Shown: in pieces, positions 34,213 through 42,325 of the stretch
Numbering within the stretch: position 1 is the first letter of the stretch
How the letters are laid out: every line of letters begins with the position of its first letter
From: Halanaerobiales bacterium
Lineage (GTDB): Bacteria > Bacillota_F > Halanaerobiia > Halanaerobiales > DTU029
Reading direction: 5' to 3'
DNA length: 43,514 nucleotides
Assembly (NCBI GenBank): GCA_016278415.1
Contig: JADQBV010000201.1
Location: forward strand, 1-43,514
Made by a program: the position numbers and the translations under genes
Notes under the pieces: generated by a model
What the model saw: the letters and a program-made list of their open reading frames with translations, nothing else
The model's database searches: none
Told to the model about the DNA's origin: nothing

Positions 34213-34488
34213 GAGTAGCCAATTCCTTTATTTAAAAGAACAGGCGAAGCCCGTTTTCTGTAGGAATTGTCCACTCTACGCCCTGTCAAATGTTAAAAAC
34301 AGCACTTTTCCTTTAAGATTCACTAAACAGCATTCCCTCCAGACCGGCCGTTCCTCCTGCTGTTAACTTCATCTAAAAGATAAAGTCCAAGGGGATAGTA
34401 GAAAAGAAAATTCTAGTATTACTTATTATATTATTGTTTGTTTTTCTTTTAACTACCCCTAAGACATTTGACAGGGCTAACGCTGTCA
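34213..34488. other. Structured non-coding region upstream of the RadC-like gene
   Basis: GAGT...CAATTCC (34213-34226) pairs with GGAATTG...ACTC (34263-34276), a 4-bp and a 7-bp stem around a symmetric 3x3 internal loop, enclosing AACAGGC/GCCCGTT (34239-34245 and 34249-34255). The one mismatch of that inner stem becomes a G-U pair if the minus strand is the RNA. A 14-bp perfect inverted repeat joins 34280-34293 to 34464-34477. The latter competes with a local hairpin, 34469-34474 with 34483-34488, just before the RadC ribosome binding site. No gene is convincing here. Confidence 0.4.
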
Positions 34489-34526
34489 GTCTTCCTTTTG
34501 GCAAAATTTAAAGGAGCTGATTTTTG

Positions 34527-34955
34527 ATGAAGAAAGTTAGTATTAAGTTAGTTAAAGAAGCAGAATTAGATTATGGTGTAGACAGGCTTACATCACCGGC
34601 AGATGCAGCCAGGGTTGTAAGGAAATACATAGGAGATGTTGACCGTGAGATGTTTATAGTTATCTGTCTAGATATTAAGAATCAACTTAATTCTATCAAT
34701 ACAGTGAGTATTGGTACCTTGACATCATCCTTGAGTCATCCCAGGGAGATATTTAAGACTGCGATACTTTCAAATGCTGCAGCAATCCTAATTGCACATA
34801 ATCATCCCTCCGGAATTCCAGATCCAAGTAGAGATGATATTAATATTACTAAGAAGGTGGAAAAAGCTGGTGATATATTGGGTATAGAACTACTTGATCA
34901 CATTATTATTGGAGATTCATCTTTTCATAGTATGAAAGAACATAGTGATTTCTAA
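34527..34955 (+). CDS. RadC-like JAB/MPN domain protein
   Basis: A 142-residue protein consisting of the RadC (JAB/MPN+) domain only. It keeps the metal-binding signature HNHPSGIPDPSRDD (about residues 90-103) and the ending DHIIIGDSSFHSM. Chromosomal RadC proteins carry an additional N-terminal helix-hairpin-helix region, absent here; short versions are common in prophages and mobile elements. The family's biochemical role is unsettled despite the repair-based name. ATG 34527 was chosen with AAAGGAG at 34511-34517; TTG 34524 is possible. It sits next to phage lysis genes. Confidence 0.85.
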   Translation: MKKVSIKLVKEAELDYGVDRLTSPADAARVVRKYIGDVDREMFIVICLDIKNQLNSINTVSIGTLTSSLSHPREIFKTAILSNAAAILIAHNHPSGIPDPSRDDINITKKVEKAGDILGIELLDHIIIGDSSFHSMKEHSDF

Positions 34956-34980
34956 GCCGGCTTAGTCCGGTTATTTTTTT
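34953..34980 (+). terminator. Terminator after the RadC-like gene
   Basis: CCGG-CTTAGT-CCGG with flanking A/T pairs, followed by a run of seven T. Confidence 0.7.
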
Positions 34981-35001
34981 GTCAAAAGAGCTATATAAAG
35001 C

Positions 35002-35025
35002 AAAGCTTTTTTGTAAAAAAGCTTT
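35002..35025. repeat. Perfect 11-bp inverted repeat
   Basis: AAAGCTTTTTT (35002-35012), GT, AAAAAAGCTTT (35015-35025). It could be a bidirectional terminator arm or an operator; the surrounding 200 bases carry no gene. Confidence 0.5.
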
Positions 35026-35234
35026 AGCAAAAAACTAATATTTGAACCCTGTGGATAACTATACAATAAAAAATATTTTTTTACGCATAAATAGAACAAA
35101 ATAATAAATTTCTATTTATTAACAATTTACTAACAGCTTATTAACAGATATATTGTAAATCAACCTCATTGAAATAGTTAGAAACAGTACTATAAAATGG
35201 TAGTAAGAACAAATGATTGGGTGGTGGGTAAATA

Positions 35235-35783
35235 GTGAAAAATAAAATCATTGTTTTAGACCCTGGCCATGGTGGCCGGGACCCGGGAGCAACAGCAGAT
35301 GGCATTAATGAAAAAAATTTAAATCTAAGAATTACTGCCAGGTTATTTATTTTACTTAAAAATCTCGGATTTAAAGTGAAGATGACCAGATCTGATGATA
35401 GATATCTTTCTTTAGGAGATAGAGTTAAAATAGCTAACAATGTAAAAGCAGATATTTTTATCTCTATCCATTGTAATGCTGCCATTTCTAATAAAGCTAA
35501 TGGCATAGAAACATTATATTATCCTGGTAGTGATAAAGGAAAGATACTGGCTAAAGAAATTCAGAATACTTTAATTGATAAATTAAATAGGACTGATCGT
35601 GGGATTAAGACTAGACCTGATCTTTTTGTTTTGAAATATACCTCAATGCCAGCTGTATTGATTGAATGTGGATTTATAACTAATGCTGAAGAAAGGAAGT
35701 TATTAACTGCCGATAGATATAGAAATGATATTGCAGCTGCGATATCTGATGGAGTAGGTGAGTATTATAAAAAAATTAAATAG
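35235..35783 (+). CDS. N-acetylmuramoyl-L-alanine amidase (phage-type endolysin)
   Basis: A 182-residue Amidase_3 enzyme, which cuts the bond between N-acetylmuramic acid and L-alanine in peptidoglycan. Zinc ligands and catalytic residues are visible: His in DPGHGGRDPGA, Glu in INEKN, His in SIHCNA and Glu in IECGF. It is the bare catalytic domain with no signal peptide or wall-binding repeats, as expected for an endolysin that needs a holin. The start is GTG 35235 after a GGTGGTGGGT purine-rich stretch. The next gene, 15 bases on, has one N-terminal membrane segment, so the two form a lysis cassette, probably left from a prophage. Confidence 0.9.
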   Translation: MKNKIIVLDPGHGGRDPGATADGINEKNLNLRITARLFILLKNLGFKVKMTRSDDRYLSLGDRVKIANNVKADIFISIHCNAAISNKANGIETLYYPGSDKGKILAKEIQNTLIDKLNRTDRGIKTRPDLFVLKYTSMPAVLIECGFITNAEERKLLTADRYRNDIAAAISDGVGEYYKKIK

Positions 35784-35798
35784 AAAAGAGGTGAGATG

Positions 35799-36173
35799 AT
35801 GGATATTAATTGGAATATAATTAGTAATGTTGTATTAGCTTCAATACCAGCATTATCACTCTTATTTTTCTTTCTTAAACACTTTTTCCCTGGTACTGAT
35901 CCTTATTTACGAAAAGGAGCAGTTATCCTGGCAGAGGTTGATGATATTATTGATGGGGTTTTATTGAAATTGCCGGATAATAAATATATCAATACTATTA
36001 ACGATATTATCGACCAGGTATTAAAAGAACTTGAAGAGGCTGGCTATAAAGTAAGTAATCAGGATAAAAAGAAACTTTCATATCACATTAAGGGGAAAGT
36101 GAAGAAAGAAGAGGGACTGGATGTTAAATGGGAAGATGGTAAATTGAAATTAGGATATAACAAGAAGTTTTAG
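35799..36173 (+). CDS. Holin-like phage protein with one membrane segment
   Basis: A 124-residue protein with one hydrophobic segment at residues about 9-28 (SNVVLASIPALSLLFFFLKHFF) reduced to its core, then a charged, helical cytoplasmic tail ending LDVKWEDGKLKLGYNKKF. Position directly after the amidase suggests a holin or lysis accessory protein; the sequence alone does not prove it. GAGGTG lies 5 bases before ATG 35799 (ATG 35796 is also possible). The last codons, terminator and spacer recur in decayed form at 7.9-8.07 kb. Confidence 0.65.
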   Translation: MDINWNIISNVVLASIPALSLLFFFLKHFFPGTDPYLRKGAVILAEVDDIIDGVLLKLPDNKYINTINDIIDQVLKELEEAGYKVSNQDKKKLSYHIKGKVKKEEGLDVKWEDGKLKLGYNKKF

Positions 36174-36181
36174 TGATAGAG

Positions 36182-36204
36182 ACCGCAGAAATGCGGTTTT
36201 TTTC
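36182..36204 (+). terminator. Terminator of the lysis cassette
   Basis: ACCGCA-GAAA-TGCGGT (36182-36197) followed by a run of T. GNRA-type loop. Confidence 0.88.
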
Positions 36205-36336
36205 TTTTTATGCAGGAAATGGTACTTTTTTAGAGTATTATAATATTATAAAAAAGTACATAATTAAATGAAGTATATGTAATTTGATATACATTTTTAA
36301 TTATTTTAAGTAAATATAATAAAATATTTATAGTTA

Positions 36337-36365
36337 TTGACTGATTCTTAGGTCGGTAATATTAC
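36337..36365 (+). promoter_or_regulatory. Promoter of the nuclease gene
   Basis: TTGACT (36337-36342), 17-base spacer, TATTAC (36360-36365). The -10 region lies in TCGGTAATATTA, which is also kept at 8.05 kb ahead of the NTPase and intron fragments. Confidence 0.55.
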
Positions 36366-36404
36366 GTAAGACAAAATACCTAATAAAAAAACTGAGGTGA
36401 AAAA

Positions 36405-38675
36405 ATGATAGATAAAGATAAAGACTTAGGATTACAATTTATTGAATATACCTCTCCTTTTAAAGATTTATCTAGTGAAGAAATAAATAAATTACTGGAG
36501 GAAATAAGCCAAAAAGCAGAGAATGAATTAAAACAGTCAGTAGAACAGACTTTAACACTTATAAAACCATTTAGTATTGAAAATTTAGTTGGATGGTTTT
36601 CACTTTATTGTTTAACTCAACCTTATGGGGATGTAATTAATGAGTTCAATGATAATAGATTAAAACAATTTCAAGTTGAATTACTCCAAGCATTAGCTTT
36701 AAAAAAAGAAATAAATAATGATATTGACTGGCGTCCAATTTTACCTCCTGATGTTGAGAAAGTAAGTAATCTTTTAATAAGTATATCTGAATCCTTTGCT
36801 TTATGTAGATTGAACAGTATTAATTCTAAAGATGAAGAAGAAAAAAAACAATTATTCATAATGGAGACAATTAGATCATCTACAATGGCTGTAAGAAATT
36901 GGGCTTACCCTGACCAAATCATAAAAGTTCTCAAGGGCTTATTTATAAATATTGATAACGATGTAGAAGAATCTTATGGATATAGTATATTAGGATTAAT
37001 AGTTATGAACATAAATATCATTAAAAAAATAGAAGAAAGAACTACAAAACATACTAAAAAATCAAGTAGAATTTATAATTCAAAAAATGTAGAAGAAGTA
37101 ATAGATAATTATATTTCTGCATACCCCGATATAGAAACAACTAAGAAAGATTTAATACAATTAAGCAATAAATTTAATAGTAAAGAAGATTTCACTAATG
37201 CCTTAATATTACATACAGATTTATTTATAGAAGAAATATATAAATTAAGTGTTTCTGATTTTATTGAAGCTTATCCTAAAGATATTGAAGAAAAAGTTAT
37301 AAAAAAAGTCTTAAATATTTGGTCTTTTGAAAAAGGAGAATTAGTTGATTATCCATATGAATATTTATTTTTGGGAAATCCTATATGGGAAAAACCTTTA
37401 ATTAAATTAGAAGAAAACTTATATTTCTGGCCTATACCAGGATTGTTTTATCATAGTAATATGAGACTAATGGAAAAGGTTTTTGAGAAAGATTTGAAAT
37501 TAAAAGAAAAATATGAGAAATATAGAGGAAAATACTTAGAAGACACAGTAGAAAAGCTTTTTAATGAAACTTTTCCAGAAGCAAAAATATATAAAGGTAG
37601 TATTTGGCATCATGAAGAAACGGATAAGGATTTTGAAAATGATTTGTTAGTTATTATTGAAAATTATGCAATTGTTATTGAAGCTAAAGCAGGAAAAATC
37701 ACAGATTCAGCAAGAAGAGGAGCACCAAAAAGATTAAAAAATGAGATAGAAAAATTACTAGTTGATCCTTCAATTCAAGCAAGAAGGTTTGCTAAGTTTT
37801 TAGAAAATAATTCAGGAATACACGAATTTTCTAATATTAATGGAGAAACCTATTCTGTTGATTTATCAAATACAAATAATATTTTAACATTAGGTGTTAC
37901 ACTAGAATTATTTGGTCCGTTAGCAACTAATATGCCTGAATTATATAAAGGTGGTTTTATTGAAAATAAAGAAGATCTGTCACCTAACATGTCTTTAACA
38001 GATTTGGAACTAATATTTGATTTATTAGAAACTTCTATAGAAAAACTTCATTATTTTATTAGAAGAGATCAGTTTGAAAGAAACGCTAATTATTTTGCTG
38101 ATGAAATAGATTTACTGGCTTTTTATTTAAAAACTGGGTTTAATATTGGAAGTAGTGAGTTTGAAGAAAAAGAGTTAAATTTTTACGGGTTATCAAAAAC
38201 CGAAGAACTAGAACACTATTTATTATATAGAAATGATGATAATGTAGAAACTGAAAAGCCTAAACCATTAAGAACTAAATGGTGGAACGATATCATATTA
38301 AAACTAGAACAGAAAAAAATATCTCATTGGACAGATTCAGCATATATGTTATTAAATGTTAGCTATGAAGATCAAATTGAATTTGAAGATATGTTTAGTA
38401 AAGTAAAAGAGAGTGTGAAAATAGAGTGGAAAAAAGAAGGACATCTTAACTCAGTTATATTGTTTAATGGACCGGAGGAACGAAAAGATTTAATTATTGG
38501 ATTTGCATATAAAAGAAAAAGTAGAGAAAAAAGAAATAATATGATCAAAGATATTGCAACAGAACAAATGGAAAAATACAATCAAGATAAAGCCTTAATA
38601 ATTGGGATTGATGTCGATAAATCTGATTATCATTATCCATATAGCATTTTAGCACTAGTTGCACGTGATTATTAG
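36405..38675 (+). CDS. Uncharacterised 756-residue protein with a PD-(D/E)XK nuclease core
   Basis: I do not recognise the full-length family. Residues 375-430 show a restriction-nuclease-type core: Glu379 in KYLEDTV on the first helix, Asp413 in ENDLLV, and Glu426-Ala-Lys428 in VIEAKAG, spaced as in NERD/Mrr-like PD-(D/E)XK folds. About 370 residues, mostly helical, precede it and about 320, also helical and charged, follow. No membrane segment or HTH is obvious. GAGGTGA sits before the ATG and a promoter lies 40 bases further up. It lies between a phage lysis cassette and genes of restriction type, suggesting a DNA-targeting defence effector. DNA cleavage and target choice are inference. 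Confidence 0.7.
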   Translation: MIDKDKDLGLQFIEYTSPFKDLSSEEINKLLEEISQKAENELKQSVEQTLTLIKPFSIENLVGWFSLYCLTQPYGDVINEFNDNRLKQFQVELLQALALKKEINNDIDWRPILPPDVEKVSNLLISISESFALCRLNSINSKDEEEKKQLFIMETIRSSTMAVRNWAYPDQIIKVLKGLFINIDNDVEESYGYSILGLIVMNINIIKKIEERTTKHTKKSSRIYNSKNVEEVIDNYISAYPDIETTKKDLIQLSNKFNSKEDFTNALILHTDLFIEEIYKLSVSDFIEAYPKDIEEKVIKKVLNIWSFEKGELVDYPYEYLFLGNPIWEKPLIKLEENLYFWPIPGLFYHSNMRLMEKVFEKDLKLKEKYEKYRGKYLEDTVEKLFNETFPEAKIYKGSIWHHEETDKDFENDLLVIIENYAIVIEAKAGKITDSARRGAPKRLKNEIEKLLVDPSIQARRFAKFLENNSGIHEFSNINGETYSVDLSNTNNILTLGVTLELFGPLATNMPELYKGGFIENKEDLSPNMSLTDLELIFDLLETSIEKLHYFIRRDQFERNANYFADEIDLLAFYLKTGFNIGSSEFEEKELNFYGLSKTEELEHYLLYRNDDNVETEKPKPLRTKWWNDIILKLEQKKISHWTDSAYMLLNVSYEDQIEFEDMFSKVKESVKIEWKKEGHLNSVILFNGPEERKDLIIGFAYKRKSREKRNNMIKDIATEQMEKYNQDKALIIGIDVDKSDYHYPYSILALVARDY

Positions 38676-38708
38676 GTACTTCCTTTAACAGCAAGGTTTC
38701 TGGCTCCA

Positions 38709-38788
38709 CTAACGTTTCACCCAAATCCAAGGGCCTAACATAAGAGCTATGTAAGGCCCTTGAACTTCAAAAACCTGCGGGACGTTAG
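38709..38788. repeat. 80-bp element with inverted ends and a 15-bp hairpin
   Basis: CTAACGT (38709-38715) and ACGTTAG (38782-38788) form the ends. Inside, CAAGGGCCTAACATA (38728-38742) pairs with TATGTAAGGCCCTTG (38748-38762) with one mismatch around AGAGC. It recalls an integron attC or a small palindromic mobile element, but arm spacing is uneven and the core sites do not fit the attC consensus well. It lacks a T-run, so it is not an ordinary terminator. Confidence 0.5.
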
Positions 38789-38833
38789 CCATAATGGTAC
38801 TTGAATAAGCCAGTATTTTAGAAAGGAGATAAA

Positions 38834-39403
38834 ATGACAGATCTAAGTGAAGCTATAAAAAAATCATCAGATGAGTATAAAAAGTGGTTTAATAAAAACA
38901 AAAAATTAATAGAATTACTTGGATTAGAATGGAATGATGCAGCACAATATCGTAATCAAATTGATAAAATTCAGGAAGATATTAATAGATTTAATAAAGT
39001 TATAATTATGTTTATTAGTATAACTCTTAGTTTGCTATTAATACTTTCCATTGCTAACTTTATAATACGAAGAGATATTATTAAAATGTCTTATTTTATA
39101 GCTTATTATTTAGGATTAATAGGATCCTTTCTAGTTTCTTATGGTTACTTATTACAATTAAAAAATATTAATACACAAAAAAAGAACAGAAACATGAGTC
39201 TGCCAAACATACCACTGAATAATAATGAGATGCCCATATATGCTTCTCGACTTAATGAATTTTTGGTAAATTATATTAATAATGAATTTAGAAGTAATTG
39301 GCCTAGGCTAAAAATCGAAATTAGAAAGCAGAAATCATTATTTTGGGGATTTATAATTATTTCTATTAGCTTTTTGATTCAGTTAGTTTTGCAATTCTTT
39401 TAA
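38834..39403 (+). CDS. Uncharacterised protein with three membrane segments
   Basis: A 189-residue protein of unknown family. A charged N-terminal helix (residues 1-50) is followed by hydrophobic segments at about 55-75, 84-104 and 168-187, with a hydrophilic stretch of about 60 residues between the second and third. AAAGGAG precedes the ATG at 38834. It stands alone between hairpin elements, with 158 bases before and 120 after. Small multi-TM proteins next to nuclease or ATPase genes are often membrane-perturbing effectors of defence systems, but nothing in the sequence proves this. Confidence 0.65.
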   Translation: MTDLSEAIKKSSDEYKKWFNKNKKLIELLGLEWNDAAQYRNQIDKIQEDINRFNKVIIMFISITLSLLLILSIANFIIRRDIIKMSYFIAYYLGLIGSFLVSYGYLLQLKNINTQKKNRNMSLPNIPLNNNEMPIYASRLNEFLVNYINNEFRSNWPRLKIEIRKQKSLFWGFIIISISFLIQLVLQFF

Positions 39404-39524
39404 TTAATTAAGGTGTATAGTATTTGGGTAATGACTACCCGATAAAATGGAACTAAAGATTCCAATATGGTTTTATTAAAATTTCTGGACGCCATACTAC
39501 ATCTAAACAAAGGGGGATAACTTT

Positions 39525-40175
39525 ATGGCTGAAAAAGAAAAAAATAAATTATTAGAATGTGGACATTGTTGTAATAAAGCTCCAATGAAGGTTGTCACTG
39601 AATATAATGATACAGTTGAAGTTGGTACTCCTCCTTATACAGATGCTTTCCATAAATTATGGCAAATATTATTATGCCCAGTTTGTCACAAACCAATATT
39701 ATATGAAACTAGTTGGAATACTTTTGATTTAGATTTTGAGACAGGTCCAGAATATAATAAAAAAATTTTATACCCAAATTCAAATGTGACTACAGATGGG
39801 TTACCAGAAAAGGTAAAAAAATCATATGAGGCAGCTTTAAGTGTAAGAAATATTGAGCCAAATGCTTTTGCAGTATTAATTGGACGAACATTAGAATTTA
39901 TATGTAAAGATAGAAAAATAACCGGTAATAATTTGTATAATAAAATCGATGAACTTGCTCAAAAAAGAGAGATACCAGGAAGGTTTGCAGATATGGCACA
40001 TAAGTTAAGAGTATTAAGAAATATAGGTGCCCATGCAGATGAAGATGAAATAACAGAAGTAGATGTACCAATTTTGCTGGAATTTACTGAATCAATTCTG
40101 GATTATATTTATAGACTTCCAGCAAAATTAGAAAAAATAGAAAAACGAATTGAACAAAAAAATAACAGAAATTAA
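39525..40175 (+). CDS. DUF4145 protein with N-terminal zinc ribbon
   Basis: A 216-residue protein. Cys12-x2-Cys15 and Cys51-x2-Cys54 form a zinc ribbon. The helical part, about residues 95-200, carries the DUF4145 pattern (AFAVLIGRTLEFICKDRKI... KLRVLRNIGAHADEDEIT). DUF4145 proteins are of unknown activity and are often encoded beside restriction-modification or other defence genes. AAAGGGGGAT lies before the ATG. The next gene starts 39 bases after the stop, so these two may be co-transcribed. Confidence 0.85.
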   Translation: MAEKEKNKLLECGHCCNKAPMKVVTEYNDTVEVGTPPYTDAFHKLWQILLCPVCHKPILYETSWNTFDLDFETGPEYNKKILYPNSNVTTDGLPEKVKKSYEAALSVRNIEPNAFAVLIGRTLEFICKDRKITGNNLYNKIDELAQKREIPGRFADMAHKLRVLRNIGAHADEDEITEVDVPILLEFTESILDYIYRLPAKLEKIEKRIEQKNNRN

Positions 40176-40214
40176 GTGTAATGGAAGATTGCAAAGTTTT
40201 TAGAAGAAAGAGTG

Positions 40215-40781
40215 ATGACAATTAAACAACAAATTATTCTTTTATTAATTGGTGCTGCTATTGGTTTTATATCTAGTATAGGAACTACTATAGTTGCTGA
40301 AATACTTAAAAGACAAGGAAAAGTAAAAATTTATTATAAAATAGTTTTTTCTAAGGAGCGCAATGATAAAACATGGGGGTTTTTCAGAAGTAATAATGAA
40401 ATAATTTTTGAAATCCCTATGTGGGTAGAATTGCAAAACACTTCAAATGCTGTTCATGTAATTAGGGATTTGAATATATTACTTTTTAAAGGTGAAAAGC
40501 AAATTACTCAAATGACTCAAATTAACAAAGTCAATGATACCTGGTATGGGAATGATGGGGCATATTCGTTTGTTCTTCAACCAAGAAGTATTAAAAAATA
40601 TGACTTACATTTTTCCATTAAAAAAAGTGAACTGATTGATAATTATAATTTTGATAAAATAAAATTGAGATATTTTGATGAAAAGGATAAAAAACATATT
40701 TTTACATTAACTAAATTGGAAAAATGCTGGGATTTGGGTAATTTAAATAGAAATAGTAAGTGGAAACTTGCAATTCATTAA
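40215..40781 (+). CDS. Uncharacterised membrane-anchored protein
   Basis: A 188-residue protein with one N-terminal hydrophobic segment (about residues 6-28, with few positive charges before it) followed by a basic stretch and a beta-rich domain of about 150 residues. No family recognised. ATG 40215 and GTG 40212 are both possible; the AGAAAGAG upstream is a weak ribosome binding site, which fits translation following the DUF4145 gene. The 190 bases after it hold only imperfect inverted repeats (AGCTTAG...CTAAGCT). Confidence 0.6.
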   Translation: MTIKQQIILLLIGAAIGFISSIGTTIVAEILKRQGKVKIYYKIVFSKERNDKTWGFFRSNNEIIFEIPMWVELQNTSNAVHVIRDLNILLFKGEKQITQMTQINKVNDTWYGNDGAYSFVLQPRSIKKYDLHFSIKKSELIDNYNFDKIKLRYFDEKDKKHIFTLTKLEKCWDLGNLNRNSKWKLAIH

Positions 40782-40973
40782 TGTTAATCTCCTAATTATT
40801 TTATATTATTTATCTGTATCAAATGTAATTGTGCCTAAATTACTTTAAACGTGAGCTTAGTTTTCGCTACACTGCACTCATTCAAGGATCTAAGCTAAGT
40901 TATAACTAGGGTTCATGAATTTCTTAAGCACGCGTGATGCTGTATTTAAAAATTACTAAAGTGGAGGTCTATT

Positions 40974-41222
40974 ATGAAAGGTAAAATAACAAAAATCAAT
41001 TCAAGAAAAGGCTTTGTAGCTATATTGACTGAGAATAATGATTATACTGTTATTGAAATATTAGGAAATTATTATCTTGAGGTAGGCGATATTATTAAAG
41101 GTAATCTTGACTCACTAGGGCGTGAATCTTTATATAATGTATCTCAAGATGAAGAAATTGATGTTTTTGTTCAAGAAATTTATGCGTCAAAGGAAATATT
41201 GGAAAGTTTAATGAATAGGTAG
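40974..41222 (+). CDS. Small OB/S1-like uncharacterised protein
   Basis: An 82-residue protein whose strand pattern (GKITKINSRKGFVAILTENNDYTVIEILG, here shortened in meaning to a beta-barrel start, then VGDIIKGNLDSLG) resembles short OB-fold or S1-like nucleic-acid-binding proteins. GGAGG at 40963-40967 and normal spacing support the ATG. Family not known to me; the fold is inference. It lies alone, 81 bases before the first Nudix gene. Confidence 0.6.
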   Translation: MKGKITKINSRKGFVAILTENNDYTVIEILGNYYLEVGDIIKGNLDSLGRESLYNVSQDEEIDVFVQEIYASKEILESLMNR

Positions 41223-41303
41223 TAAAAGTGTCATTATGTATTAACCATATCCATAAATCTAATCAGTCACTTATACAATTATATTAGAAAGGACACAATT
41301 CAC

Positions 41304-41687
41304 ATGATTTCAGTAAATTTTTATGATAAAAATGAAATAGATGAAGAACAAATAAAGTTTTCTGTTATAACAGCATTTTATCAGGACAAACTGATTGTTG
41401 TTAGGCATAAAGACCGATTAACCTGGGAAATACCAGGTGGCCATAAAGAAGAGGATGAGACCAGCGAAGAAACTGCAAAGAGAGAATTATTTGAAGAGAC
41501 TGGTGCTACAACATTTGACTTAGAGTGGATATGTACTTATTCGGTTAATAGAGATGGAGAAGAAAAATCATATGGACAGCTTTTTTTAGCCCATGTAAAT
41601 GAACTTGGCGAATTACCAGAATCAGAAATAGTAGAGATTAAACTTGTTAATGATTTACCAGAAGATCTAACTTATCCTGCAATATAA
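41304..41687 (+). CDS. Nudix hydrolase 1, probably truncated by a nonsense change
   Basis: A 127-residue Nudix protein with a full Nudix box at about residues 44-67 (GGHKEEDETSEETAKRELF, then EETGA), so metal-dependent hydrolysis of a nucleoside diphosphate derivative is likely. The reading ends DLTYPAI and TAA (41685-41687). The same frame goes on PHLYKKVSNYIGKY to TAA 41730-41732, just as expected for the C-terminus of the YtkD-like group where a Gln normally follows the Ile. A single C-to-T change (CAA to TAA) would explain this. Activity may survive, since the catalytic box is intact. AAAGGA precedes the ATG. Confidence 0.82.
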   Translation: MISVNFYDKNEIDEEQIKFSVITAFYQDKLIVVRHKDRLTWEIPGGHKEEDETSEETAKRELFEETGATTFDLEWICTYSVNRDGEEKSYGQLFLAHVNELGELPESEIVEIKLVNDLPEDLTYPAI

Positions 41688-41742
41688 CCACATTTATATA
41701 AAAAAGTTTCTAACTATATTGGTAAATATTAAGGATGATATA

Positions 41743-42153
41743 ATGACTAGTACAAAAAGAGAACCTTATAGATATCCAGTCTCAATTAAAGGGATAATAT
41801 CATTTAAAAATAAAATACTGCTTTTGAAAAATGAAAGAGAAGAATGGGAGTTGCCCGGAGGAAAATTAGAGTTGAATGAAGATCCAAAAGAATGTCTAGA
41901 AAGAGAGATATTGGAAGAGGTTAACATTAAAATAAAAGTTACTGATATTATTGATTCCTGGGTATATACAATTTTTGATAAAAAACATGTTTTAATTATA
42001 ACTTATGCTTGCTCTAAAATTAAAAGTGATAAGTTTCAGATTAGTAATGAGCATAATGGAGGAAAATGGTTCACATTAGAAGAAATAGAAGAGATAAATA
42101 TGCCCACTGGATATAAAAAATCAATTAAAACCTGGTACGAAATAAATAATTAA
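41743..42153 (+). CDS. Nudix hydrolase 2
   Basis: A 136-residue Nudix protein; the box is GGKLELNEDPKECLEREIL followed by EEVNI (about residues 43-66). It differs enough from the preceding Nudix gene not to be a recent duplication. ATG 41743 follows AAGG eight bases upstream and lies only 10 bases after the second stop of Nudix gene 1, so the two are translated from one message. Substrate unknown; possible roles are nucleotide-pool cleaning or breakdown of nucleotide signals. Confidence 0.85.
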   Translation: MTSTKREPYRYPVSIKGIISFKNKILLLKNEREEWELPGGKLELNEDPKECLEREILEEVNIKIKVTDIIDSWVYTIFDKKHVLIITYACSKIKSDKFQISNEHNGGKWFTLEEIEEINMPTGYKKSIKTWYEINN

Positions 42154-42245
42154 TCTTACATCAGAAATAGAAAGATATTCAAACAAACTACTATTTCATA
42201 AAATGATTTATCTTTTCCTTAAAGTTCCTATCAGTTTATTTCCCT

Positions 42246-42272
42246 TTCCTGCTATAAAAAGCAGGAATTTTT
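42246..42272 (+). terminator. Terminator after the Nudix genes
   Basis: TTCCTGCT (42246-42253) with AGCAGGAA (42260-42267), loop ATAAAA, then five T. Confidence 0.85.
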
Positions 42273-42325
42273 CACTTTATATATAATTTTATATATGTAT
42301 ATTGTAATTTAGGGGGCAGAATTAA

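Noticed and set aside
34406..34511. Hydrophobic leader-like peptide (KKILVLLIILLFVFLL...) ending just before the RadC ribosome binding site
   Set aside because: No usable ATG, GTG or TTG start with a ribosome binding site, and it overlaps the long-range repeat; kept only as a possibility of a decayed gene.
38709..38788. Firm annotation as an integron attC site
   Set aside because: The ends read CACTAAC and GTTAGCC rather than RYYYAAC and GTTRRRY, arm spacing is uneven (12 against 19 bases), and no integrase is in the window.
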